A stretch of DNA of 38,058 bases from the NCBI GenBank assembly GCA_027596195.1, contig JADGJG010000137.1:1-38058 (forward strand). The letters are read 5' to 3'. The position numbers and the translations under genes were made by a program. Shown here in pieces: positions 1 through 8,564 of this stretch. A model generated the notes under the pieces. The model did not search any database, was not told the DNA's origin, and was given only the letters and a program-made list of their open reading frames with translations. Each line of letters opens with the position of its first letter. Position 1 is the first letter of the stretch. The DNA is from Podochytrium sp. JEL0797 (Eukaryota > Chytridiomycota > Chytridiomycetes > Chytridiales > Chytriomycetaceae).

Positions 1-428
1 CAGGCGACGATTTAGCCGTGAGTCACCTCTTTTTTTTTTCTCAAAGATTTGCATATCTGACAATTCCGAAACGCGCTTCTTCTTCAAAAAATACAGTACA
101 TTAAGGAGTGAAGTTATTTTGTTTTCTTTTTTTCTTCTTTATTGTAAAAAAATCCATAAATACAAAAAAATCTTTTTCTCAGTATTTTATTTTCTACGCA
201 GTTAATGATTAGAAGGGGGGTGGAATGGATAACTCCGGGGATAGCCCCACATCGTGAGGGTTTGGAAGGTCTGTTTCTCCCCATAAAAAAATAATGTACA
301 TCGAGGGATTTGTTATTTGTTGAATCCTTAACCCAATAAATACATTTCTATCGCCTCAGTGGAAAAAGGAGAGAGAAGGGAAGGAGAGAAAACGGTCGCG
401 TCTCCCCCTTCCGAACCCTCACTCAAAA
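1..428. other. AT-rich upstream region; RPS28 promoter and possible tail of an earlier gene
   Basis: No gene can be supported here. The first bases could be the end of an exon from a plus-strand gene outside the window, because a good donor (gtgagt) starts at 18, but there is too little sequence to confirm this. Long T and A runs fill 30-190. An AATAAA occurs near 335. The purine-rich stretch 360-395 lies just upstream of the RPS28 start and is probably promoter or 5' leader. This reading is inference from position only. Confidence 0.35.
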
Positions 429-1068
429 ATGGTTAGAATCCCGGCGGCCACCATGACTCCATCCCCACGCCATCACCACCACCCCAGCCCATCAGACCGC
501 CGTAATTGGATCGTCAGAGCAACGTTGCGTGGTTCGGCATGCCGCTCAGATGCGAATGATGGACGGATGGATGTTTGATGCATCGATGGACCGAGATGCC
601 ATGCTTGACGGCATGCCGAACTGTATCACCGGTGTGTTACTCTGGCTATCTGCCGTAATGAGGGCATTTGCTGTGATTGGCAGCGATTCTGGACGAATAC
701 CACCGACACGAAAGGGAGGGGCTGAAGCGAATGTCAAATATGGACTTTCACGCACATACACTGTCTCTCTTACTCTACGAATCTTTCTCTACGAATCTTT
801 CTCTCTCTCTGTGCCCTCGAATCTCAGCTTCCTCTAATCACCGAAACTTTCTCGAATCTTGCAGGAAGGAAAGAACGCTGCCCCCAAGCTCGCCAAGGTC
901 ACCAAGGTTCTCGGACGTACCGGATCCCGCGGAGGTGTCACCCAAGTCCGTGTCGAATTCATTGACGACTCTTCCCGCTCTATCGTCCGTAACGTCAAGG
1001 GCCCCGTCCGTGAGGGAGATGTTTTGACCCTCCTCGAATCTGAGCGTGAAGCCCGTCGTCTCAGATGA
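429..1068 (+). CDS. RPS28: 40S ribosomal protein S28 (eS28), two exons
   Basis: Component of the small ribosomal subunit; it sits near the mRNA exit channel in the 40S head and acts in cytosolic translation. Exon 2 (865-1068) encodes almost the whole protein, including the conserved core [28 protein letters not shown] and the invariant C-terminus [12 protein letters not shown]. Exon 1 appears to be only the start codon (429-431), which is followed at once by a donor (gttaga) at 432; the acceptor is ttgcag at 859-864. Splicing gives a 68-residue protein beginning [13 protein letters not shown], the usual length of eS28. The 433-bp intron is far longer than others in the window and carries an inverted repeat. 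The frame is certain; the one-codon first exon is inferred, because no other in-frame ATG with a fitting donor is seen nearby. Confidence 0.88.
532..621 (+). repeat. 13-bp perfect inverted repeat inside the RPS28 intron
   Basis: The left arm 532-544 (gttcggcatgccg) and right arm 609-621 (cggcatgccgaac) are exact reverse complements and enclose a 64-nt loop. Each arm also contains the 10-bp palindrome cggcatgccg, so the element reads as both a direct and an inverted repeat. In RNA this would form a GC-rich stem. It lies wholly within the long first intron and does not overlap the splice signals. Confidence 0.7.
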
Positions 1069-1176
1069 ACGAACGTCTTATCTACTTGTTCTTCTTTCGG
1101 TTGCGTCGTTCAGGATTCAAGCATTGTTTTTGTCGAAGGATGGGGGGTGTGAGAGTTTTGGAGGATGGAGCGCGAA

Positions 1177-1182
1177 AATAAA
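1177..1182 (+). terminator. Polyadenylation signal of RPS28
   Basis: Canonical AATAAA 108 bases after the RPS28 stop codon, followed by a T/C-rich stretch. This is the likely cleavage and polyadenylation signal. Confidence 0.5.
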
Positions 1183-1386
1183 CAACCTTCACATTACTCT
1201 ATTCTCCTACTATCTCCTTCTTTTGAATAGCTGTGATAGTGTGCGATGAGGGGAAGGGGCACGTGCGTGAACCCTGGCTTACCACAAAACAATAACATCG
1301 CCTCCCAAAAGTTGCTCCCGGTCACAAGCCGGCTTTCCGGCCAGGAGCGAGTCAGTTTGTCTGATTGAAATCGGCTGAGTCTTGGT

Positions 1387-1494
1387 CGCATTCATCTCGA
1401 CGTCACATTCATCCAGAGTGATGTCACATTTCGAACGCGTCTCCAAATCGCGTCTTTTCCACCTGCGCAAACTTGAGTATGCAGGAACTGCTTT
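1387..1494 (-). pseudogene. Decayed partial copy of the adjacent methyltransferase 3' end
   Basis: This stretch closely matches the neighbouring methyltransferase coding segment at about 1597-1757, including tctccaaatcgcgtc followed by tttccacctgcgcaaactt with one difference, and the LDECDVEM coding motif with an N for D change after it. Relative to the parent it lacks about 51 bases (parent 1626-1676) and a few more near the junction, so it has no long matching frame, and it has no start. It is an ancient tandem partial duplication lying in the 3' flank of the parent gene. Confidence 0.75.
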
Positions 1495-1536
1495 TGGAAT
1501 CTTGCTTCGGTTTTCAACCTCTATCCCTCTCTCTAT

Positions 1537-2346
1537 TTACTTGCGCACACACGCGGTAGCAACGTCCGTCGAATACGGAATCAAAACATTTCCCGCCGCA
1601 TCCATCTCTACGTCGCATTCATCCAAGACCGCCATGATCTTGTTCCTCAAACTTTCCTGCTCCTGCTCTCCTAAGAGAGTGATGTAACTCTTGCTCTGAA
1701 TGCGTCTCCAAATCGCGTCCTTTCCACCTGCGCAAACTTGCGTGTGCAGAAACTGTTTTTCGACTGGAGGGTCAAACAATTGGCCAGCCTCTTCCTCGGC
1801 AAACACCTTCTTCCACGCTCCTGTTCGATACTGAGGCACCCCTTCATCATACGCTTCATACAGAGCGCGAACGCGTTCGACCCAGGGCCAGACAGCCGAT
1901 TTGTGCTCCATGTTCCAAATCAAACCAAGAACGCCGTCCGGCTTCATCACGCGTTGCATCTCGCGAAGGGAAGGCAAATCGGCAAACCAGTGGAATGCCT
2001 GGGCAACGTAAATTCTATCAACGCTGTTGCTTGGTAATGGGATGTTGGCTGCGGTCGCTTTGGGATCGATGATGAACTCGAGGTTTTGGACTCCGGCAAA
2101 TTCCCGTTGAGCCACGGAACGCATGCCCTCGGTCGGTTCAAGGCATGTGACATGTGTGTCCTTGAGATCAACCAGATGGCGCGTGAAGAGCCCGGTCCCA
2201 GATCCAATTTCGAGGATGCGTTTGGGAGAGACCGGCTTGCCCTGCGCGATGAGGAACGAGGCTGCAGTGGATGGGTATCCAGGGCGCGAGGCGGCGTAGA
2301 AGCTTCCTTGTTTGAATCCAGCAGACGCGATAGGGTGTATCGGCAT
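1537..2346 (-). CDS. Class I SAM-dependent methyltransferase (Methyltransf_11, TMT1/CRG1-like)
   Basis: Predicted to transfer a methyl group from S-adenosylmethionine to a small-molecule substrate; family members in yeast act on trans-aconitate or lipid-like drugs, but the substrate here is unknown. Read as one exon of 269 residues. The glycine-rich SAM site is ILEIGSGTGLFTRHLVD (about residues 42-58), followed by the acidic CLEPTEGM loop and the family signature AQAFHWFADLPSLREM. The chosen start at 2346 opens MPIHPIASAGFKQGSFYAASRPGYP, where family members usually begin; the frame stays open upstream to 2427, but that would run into the divergent gene's first exon. It is divergent from the FAD oxidoreductase, with 62 bp between start codons. 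A partial copy of its 3' end lies downstream. Confidence 0.85.
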   Translation of the reverse strand: MPIHPIASAGFKQGSFYAASRPGYPSTAASFLIAQGKPVSPKRILEIGSGTGLFTRHLVDLKDTHVTCLEPTEGMRSVAQREFAGVQNLEFIIDPKATAANIPLPSNSVDRIYVAQAFHWFADLPSLREMQRVMKPDGVLGLIWNMEHKSAVWPWVERVRALYEAYDEGVPQYRTGAWKKVFAEEEAGQLFDPPVEKQFLHTQVCAGGKDAIWRRIQSKSYITLLGEQEQESLRNKIMAVLDECDVEMDAAGNVLIPYSTDVATACVRK

Positions 2347-2408
2347 TTTTTTGGGGGAGAGGCGTGCCTCGTTGATTCGTCTGCAGAAAAAAGAATCAAA
2401 AACAACCA
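2347..2408. promoter_or_regulatory. 62-bp divergent intergenic promoter
   Basis: This spacer separates the start codons of the methyltransferase (minus) and the FAD oxidoreductase (plus). Transcription of both must start within it or inside the opposing gene, so a shared bidirectional promoter is inferred. No TATA box is obvious; there is an A-rich run near 2388-2400. Confidence 0.5.
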
Positions 2409-4352
2409 ATGCCCGTCGCAGCATCACGCAAAGTCAGAGTCGCAGTGGTACGCTACATCATGATCAAACTAATATCCGCTAACTATTTCGATGCAAGATT
2501 GGCTCGGGTCTCGCTGGCCTTGCCACGGGCCACCTTCTGGCCAAGAGCGGCAACCAAACGGATTACGATGGTCAAAGAGTTGGTTTTGAGGTTCATGTCT
2601 TTGAAAAGGCTCCTGGGGCAGGGATGGATTCCGGCTCAATTTCAGGTTTGTTGCTATGAATTCCAGTACACCTCAAGCACACTCATCATGCGTTGGAATT
2701 CATTCTCATCTGTCTCGTAACTTCAAGTTCCATGTCAGTGCGAAGACTGCATTCAAGACTCAAGTGATCCTTCCCGTGAGCCTCGCGAAATGAACCACGT
2801 TGACGAGAGAATGGACGTTCCACTTCGCGCCATGTTCCCAGATTTCTACCCTTTGGTCATCGCCCTTTACGATTCGCTTGGAATCGTGCACGAAGCATCG
2901 GACCACTCCATGTCTGTCTGGCAGTCGCAGAGGCATCCCATCAATCCCGCGACGGACCTGTTTCAGACGAAGCTGCACAAGCCCGAGGACATTTCAACCT
3001 TCTCATCTTTCCTCACATTCTCGACGTACAAGTTGCCGTATCCTGTCGACAGTCACTTGTTCTTCCCCGACTTGCCTTCGTTGTGGGGGTTGATCTGGAG
3101 CCCAGTGGTGTTTTTGGCCAGACTGTGGAAACTATGCCTCATTTGTCGCGATTACTGGAAGATGTGGCTTGTTGCAAGAGAGGTCCGCAAGAGTGGGGCA
3201 TTAGAAGCAGCTCGCAAGTCTAGTGCAGTCGAGGGAATTGCTGCCATGACTTTGGGCGAATTCTTCCAACAAGGAAAATACTCGGACGAGTTTGTGAGTC
3301 AGGCGTTCTTGCCAATGTTTTGTGTGCTATGTACTTGTACTTTTGAAGAGACGTTGAACTTTCCTGCTGTGCTTGTGTTGGGTGAGATTATTTCTTTTTC
3401 TATTTCTCCTTTCTCAATTTTTCCTATTTATTCGTTAGATCATTTTGCGACAATGGGACTTGTTGGGAAGATGTCTTTTGCCACGCGTGGAATCAAGAAC
3501 GTGTGTGAAATTCTGTCGCGTCCAATTCACCACATTTCTGGAAACACGACGGTCACGCGAGTTTGTAGGGAGTCCGACGGCAAGTTCACCATCATGACCA
3601 AAGACGCATCGTCACCTGAAACTCACGAGTCGCATCACTCTGTCGCCTTTGACCACGTCATCTTTGCCACGACTGCCAACAACGGCCGTCGCATTTTGGA
3701 AGAATCTCGCACCGATTTCCAGCAAAAGGACAAGCAATGGCTGGAGCGCGCCATCAGTGTCCTCGGACGATTTGTGTACGCCAAGACCGTGGTCGTTTGC
3801 CATACGGACAAGTCCTTGATGCCCGCCACGCCGCAAAGCTCTTGGAAGTGCCTCAACTTTGTCCTGCCACCCACTATTCCGAACCACATGGCAAGAAACA
3901 ACAAGAAAATCGATGGCTGTGAAGCTGTTGGGACCAACCCGTTGGACCTGTCGGAGCAAATTGGATTCAACGCGAGTGATTCCGCCCAATGCACACACTT
4001 TATTCAACGCACAAAGACCTTGTTGCCCAAGACCATTCCCGCTCTCTTTTCGACAACCAACCCGATTGTTGCCATTGATCCTGCCCTCATTTTGGGAACA
4101 GCGTGGTACGAACGCGCGATTGTGACGATGGATTCGATGCGTGCAGTCGGGGATTTAAGAAAAACGCAGGGTGGCTGTGATGGACACGTTTGGTTTGTGG
4201 GGAGTTATGGAGGAGAAGGAGTGCCATTGTTGGAGGGATGCATGGAAACGGCCGTCGATGTTGTTGCATGGCTTTGTCGCAAAGAGGGAGTGGTGCCAGC
4301 GTTCGACAAAAGAATGGCCGAGTTGAGAAGGAAGCGAGAGCAGTTTGAATAA
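2409..4352 (+). CDS. FAD-dependent oxidoreductase (amine oxidase/phytoene desaturase-like)
   Basis: Flavoprotein predicted to use FAD in oxidation or desaturation of an unknown substrate. Exon 1 (2409-2447) encodes MPVAASRKVRVAV, which joins across a 50-bp intron (2448-2497, with a CTAAC branch site) to IGSGLAGLATGHLL. This completes the N-terminal beta strand and the GxGxxG dinucleotide-binding motif, followed by VHVFEKAPGAGMDSGS. Exon 2 ends at 2645. Exon 3 starts at 2728, 2746 or 2758, all in frame; 2746 gives 578 residues. A 57-bp intron at 3382-3438 is stop-free and in frame. The C-terminus has the typical FAD contact VGSYGGEGVPLLEGCMETA. The family is clear; the reaction is not. Its stop codon lies 5 bp from the stop of the convergent gene. 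Confidence 0.8.
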
Positions 4353-4357
4353 TATGA

Positions 4358-5261
4358 TCATTGTTTTTTTAATCCTTGCCAAACGCACCTCAACGCAAAA
4401 ATGCCAACGGCCAAAGTTACACCACACAGAACCAAATCCATCCCTCGACCAAAATCAACACGAAACTCTCCATCAACATGTGCCGTCCCGCTGGCATCGC
4501 GTAAAATGTCAAACAACGCGGTGAAAGCGCAGACAGTCGCGACAACAATCGTGTCGGCATACCCAAAATAATTCTCAATCGGAAGCTTGTTTGCGTTTCG
4601 TCGATTGTCAATCCACCACAGCAAAGTCATCGTTCCCAAGGACAACGTCTCCATGGATGCATGCCGCAACGTGTCAAAGAGTGGCAACGTGATCAACACG
4701 GTGCGATACGCGGCATGTGCAAACACCCACTCGCGGGGCACAGAAGTGAAGATAAAGAAGCCGTTTTTGAAGTGAAGGGTTTTCCATGAAGACGAGGCCA
4801 TTGTTTGGTACAACCAAATCGTCAACGAGATGCACGCGAATCGACAGCCACATCCGCGCCATGTTTCGAAATCAGCTGCGAAGAACATCATTGCAATGTT
4901 GCCTAGTTCATTAGGGGGCCAGGGGGGGGGGGGTCGGAGTGAAGTGGGATGAGTTGCCAAGCCGTGATCGTGCGATGGATAACTCACCCAGAACGGCAAA
5001 GTTGATGTACGCCGTAAACGGAACAAAGTACTTTTTCTGAGCTTGCGGCGACAGTAGTTGGAATGCAACCAAGGATCCAAGTCCGAGTGGGAGCTCACAC
5101 CACGTTTTGATCATCCCACCGACCTCCATGTCAGCTTTCCAGCAGATGAATGCCGTCGTTGAAAAGATGGTAGTGAGAAACGGCACAAAGAGCCGTGGGC
5201 TGGTGGCCAGGAAGATCACAAGGAGTAGTGCGCAAACGAGGGCAAGAAAATACGCGAACAT
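4358..5261 (-). CDS. Unrecognised multipass membrane protein
   Basis: I do not recognise this family. Two exons (4988-5261 and 4358-4902) are joined across an 85-bp intron (4903-4987, donor gtgagt, acceptor tag), which restores the frame as FAVLG|NIAMMFF and gives 272 residues. About eight or nine hydrophobic segments run the full length, starting with FAYFLALVCALLLVIFLATS at the N-terminus. Conserved-looking polar patches are CWKADMEVGG, DFETWRGCG, WWIDNRRNANKLPIENYFGYAD and DILRDASG. An in-frame ATG at 5336 would add 25 residues, but it lies within 10 bp of the UTP6 stop, so 5261 is preferred. The intron contains a run of 12 C on the coding strand. It is probably an endomembrane or plasma membrane protein; the function is unknown. 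Confidence 0.7.
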
Positions 5262-5344
5262 ATTTTTTGGCGCCCCCACGATCCGGACCACCCGCAAACA
5301 TAGAGACCAATGCAGGCAACACAAAATCACAATCACTCATTTTA

Positions 5345-8249
5345 TTACTCCGTTCGCAGCGCATCATATCTCAACGCAAACTCGTCCTTATCCGCCACCT
5401 CCTTGTTTGCTCTCCAGTGAACCTCGTTCACGCGCTTGAAGTCCTTCGTCACGTACATCTCAAACGCCAAGAACGACATCCATGAATCTGCAGCCAAAAC
5501 AAAAATAACGTGATCGTTAGCGCCAAAACCGAAAAGCAAATCCAAAAACAAAAAAGAAGAACGAACCGATGCGCGAAGTATCCGAAAAACAAACCAACTC
5601 GTGCATCTTTCTCAATCGAGTCACCTGGGCCGCCGTCGCAACCTGCCCCAAGGCCGTCTTGGAAAACTCAACCAACCCGCCCTCGACACGCTTGCTGCCC
5701 ATCACGTTCCTCTCCTCAAACTCCAAACACGCGTTGAAAAAGAAGGTGCTTCTCTGCTTGAACGACATCAACCGGTCCGAAGCACTCCTCACGCGTTCAA
5801 TGCCTCCAATCTTGAAACTCCAGTCGAGATACAACGTCGTAATGTACGATTCAAACTCGAGCATGTCAATACTGGCCCCGCCAAACTCCTGCACCCCGAG
5901 AGCTTCACGGAAACGCTTCTCAACCACCTCCAAACGCTCCGCCTTGGACTCCGAATCCGTACTCACCGACACCCACTCCAAATACAACTTCCAAACCGCA
6001 TACCTCTCCGTCTTGAGCTCCAACGACGCCATCCCACCGTCCACAGGCTTCCCAACAACCCCCAACGCCTTGGCAAACTCAATCTCCACCGCTTGCTCCG
6101 ACATGCCCAACGGTTCCCTCTCAGCCACCATGAGCCCCAACTTGGCCGTCCACAGCACCCCGCTCGCAGGGTACCGCTCGATTCCCTTTTGCAGCACGGA
6201 TACGCTCGTCTTGACTGTGCGCTCGTTGAGTTTGGACCACGAGAGGTACATTTCGGGGGCGCTGCGTGCGGCTTCGTGGGCACGCGTGTAAGCCTTTTGG
6301 AGGATCGCAAACAGGTACTTTTGGAGATTTGGTTCGGCGACTTTGGCGAGGGTTTCGGTGAGGAATGTGGTGTAGCGGGTCCACATTTGGGGAGTCGGGG
6401 TTTTCTGGGATGGGGAGAAAATGGTTGGTGATTGGTGATTTGGCAGGAAGAGAGGGGGGTGCGAGAAATGCGAGAGAAAGGAAAAGAGGGCAAGGAGGGT
6501 GGGGAATGTCATCATGCTTTGATTTCCGCAAAAAACCTTGAAATATAAAAATAACAAATAGGATTTGCATCCCGTTCGTTATTGGGGGGACGGGGTCTCA
6601 TAAAATAGGGTTTGGCAGAAAGAGGAAGCAGAGGGAACGAATGGAGCAAGTTCCGACCAAGGAATCTCCCGTAATTGATATTTGCCGTCCATTGCTCCGT
6701 TCCACGTTATACATCTTCCTTTCATTGACACAAACAAAGGGCGCATGATAGGGATCGATTCTCATAACAGAGCAAGAGTGGATTCCGGCATGGAGTGAAG
6801 GTTGGAACGAACTGGGCGAGGGCAAATTAAAGTAACATACCTTGACAGAAGCCTCATAAGCTTCAACAACAGCCTTGAGGGCGGCTGGGAACTGAGAATC
6901 CTTCACATCCACACCCACAAGCGCCTTCTCGGCCAGAACTCCCGCAGCGAGCGGGTCCCACCCGAAATCGGCAGTCAGAGAATCATACACTTCTTCTTGA
7001 GCGTATTTGGTGTCACTACCAAACGCCTGGTAGAGCTTCAAGAAACCGATACGGAATTCGAGATCGGTTGGAATTTCTGCAGAATACAAAAAACCCATCA
7101 GAATACTTGCAAAATCGATCACGAGTCGCCAATAAAAACCGAACCAGTGATCGCGTTCTTGTAAATAGCCTTGGGAATCGCCAACTCAATCATGGCCTGC
7201 TGCACCGAAGACAACTTCTTGCCCATCGTCAAAGCTGGATCCTGAGCCGCTTCTTCGTTCGACACTTGAATCGTGGGATCGATATCCAACGTCGCCTTTA
7301 CGCCATTCGACGCATCCTGCTCCAAATGCACACCCGTGTCGCCCCCTTCCTCCTCCTCATCATCGTTTTCATCCAACCGTCTCTTGGGCGCAGCAACAGC
7401 CTCCGCGTCTTCAACCGCCATCGGAGTCAACCCCAACGCCGCATCGCCAAACAGAATCCGTCTCCTCTCCTTGATCTTTTCGACCCACAGCAACTCGAGC
7501 TTAAAGTACTCGTGCCAGAGGTTCGTGGACTCCTTGTTCATGCGGAGACCGCGTTGCATGAGGACACGCGCTGAGGTCATGTTTTTGTTGTTGAGAAATT
7601 CGTATTGCGCTGCGAGGATGTACATGGAGGGGTTTGTGGGATGGAGTTGGATTGCTCTGGAGGGGGAAAGCGAGATGCGATCAGAATAATGAAAAAAACA
7701 AAAAAACGCGACCCCCGATCGAAACACTAGCCCGAAACACTGTTTACCTTGCAAAGTTGCGTCCAAGCGCCACACTCGCACCCATACCCTGGGCCCACGC
7801 AAAGTATTGGACCCACAGGTCAATGTCGCCGCCAAACTTGCGCAGAGCCTTCTGGTACAAGCCGTTGATGCGCTTTGTCAACGAATAGTCACTGAGGGTG
7901 AAGCGCAGCTTCTTCTTTGCTTCCTCGGTATCGGAATCGTCGCCATCGTCGTGTGCGGCATCGAGACCGAGTCGCACCTTGCGCTTCTTGCGCAACCGGT
8001 CGAGGTTGATCTCGTACTCAATGTACTTGAGGTAATCTGCGCGCCGCCCGATACGTCGGTGAATAGCGTACTCGTGCGCAGTGCGTCGCTTGACAATCTC
8101 TTTGATTTCGGCCTGGCGTGGTGTGAGTCGTGCCATTCCCTTTGCATCTCCCCTCAGGTCTCGTTTACCTTGTTGAATACTCCACGTTGCTCGAGATCTT
8201 CGAGCTCCGGGATCATCTTCTCCAGGTGGAAGCGCACGGATTCGGCCAT
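5345..8249 (-). CDS. UTP6: U3 snoRNA-associated protein 6 (UTP6), SSU processome
   Basis: Nucleolar HAT-repeat protein of the UTP-B complex, needed for early pre-18S rRNA processing. Six exons: 8169-8249, 7748-8112, 7145-7656, 6841-7076, 5591-6404 and 5345-5487, giving 716 residues with phases consistent at every junction. The diagnostic N-terminus MAESVRFHLEKMIPELEDLE is on exon 1 and joins to AEIKEIVKRRTAHEYAIHRR. Exon 2 has the basic region and an acidic insert (DDGDDSDTEE), followed by FGGDIDLWVQYFAWAQ. HAT-like helices continue through MWTRYTTFLTETL, VLWTAKLGLMVAE and YAVWKLYLEWV to SWMSFLAFEMYVTKDFKRVN. It is longer than the human protein because of acidic inserts and loops. The donors at 7144 (gttcgg) and 5590 are weak and chosen by frame. 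The intron at 6405-6840 is 436 bp. Confidence 0.9.
6405..6840 (-). other. Unusually long (436-bp) intron of UTP6
   Basis: Donor gtatgt at 6840 and acceptor cccag at 6405, joining EAYEASVK to KTPTPQMW without loss of frame. Other introns of this gene are 56-103 bp. I searched it by eye for tRNA and box C/D snoRNA signals: one C-box-like ATGATGA lies on the minus strand at 6509-6515, but there is no D box at a suitable distance. No coding extension resembling UTP6 was seen. Confidence 0.6.
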
Positions 8250-8460
8250 CTTCGGTTGCTGGGGCTCGTGACTGGATGAAAACTTGTTTGCAAAAAAAAA
8301 AAAAAAAACCTGTCAAAAATCAACCATCTCAGGACTCCATCTGGCGTTCTGCTTGGAGTCCGAGCTATGCGAACCACTGACCGCATTGGTCTACTAATCA
8401 TAAAAGTACTTTCCCCTATTTGTTTGAGCTTTTGAGTCGAGATGGGGAAGTGGCAATCGT

Positions 8461-8500
8461 GGCTCTCGCAAGTGCGGCTCTCGCTTGCGCGGCTCTCGCA
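8461..8500 (+). repeat. 15-bp tandem repeat between UTP6 and the M23 gene
   Basis: Almost three copies of a 15-bp unit, ggctctcgcaagtgc (8461-8475) and ggctctcgcttgcgc (8476-8490), then ggctctcgca. It lies in the 315-bp spacer that holds the UTP6 promoter and the M23-like gene's 3' end. A run of 17 A at about 8290-8306 is the only other notable feature of the spacer. Confidence 0.75.
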
Positions 8501-8564
8501 AAAAGGCAGCGCAAATACAGATGAGAAACGCGAAAATTATTTGTATTTCCAAATCTGAACTCAA

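Noticed and set aside
2347..2427. Upstream start for the methyltransferase at 2427
   Set aside because: The added residues are Arg/Phe-rich and unlike the family, and they overlap exon 1 of the divergent gene.
3382..3438. Reading the FAD enzyme straight through as one exon here
   Set aside because: The insert is T-rich with GT-AG ends, and removing it gives the smoother VLDHFATMG sequence, so it is treated as an intron although it is in frame.
5569..6431. Plus-strand frames of 240 and 276 residues opposite UTP6
   Set aside because: Antisense to a well-supported UTP6 exon, with no recognisable domain.
6405..6840. Box C/D snoRNA in the UTP6 intron
   Set aside because: Only a C-box-like ATGATGA is present; no CTGA follows at a workable distance.
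8290..8306. Poly-A run as a sign of a retroposed gene
   Set aside because: UTP6 beside it is rich in introns and oriented so that the run lies 5' of it, so it is just a homopolymer.
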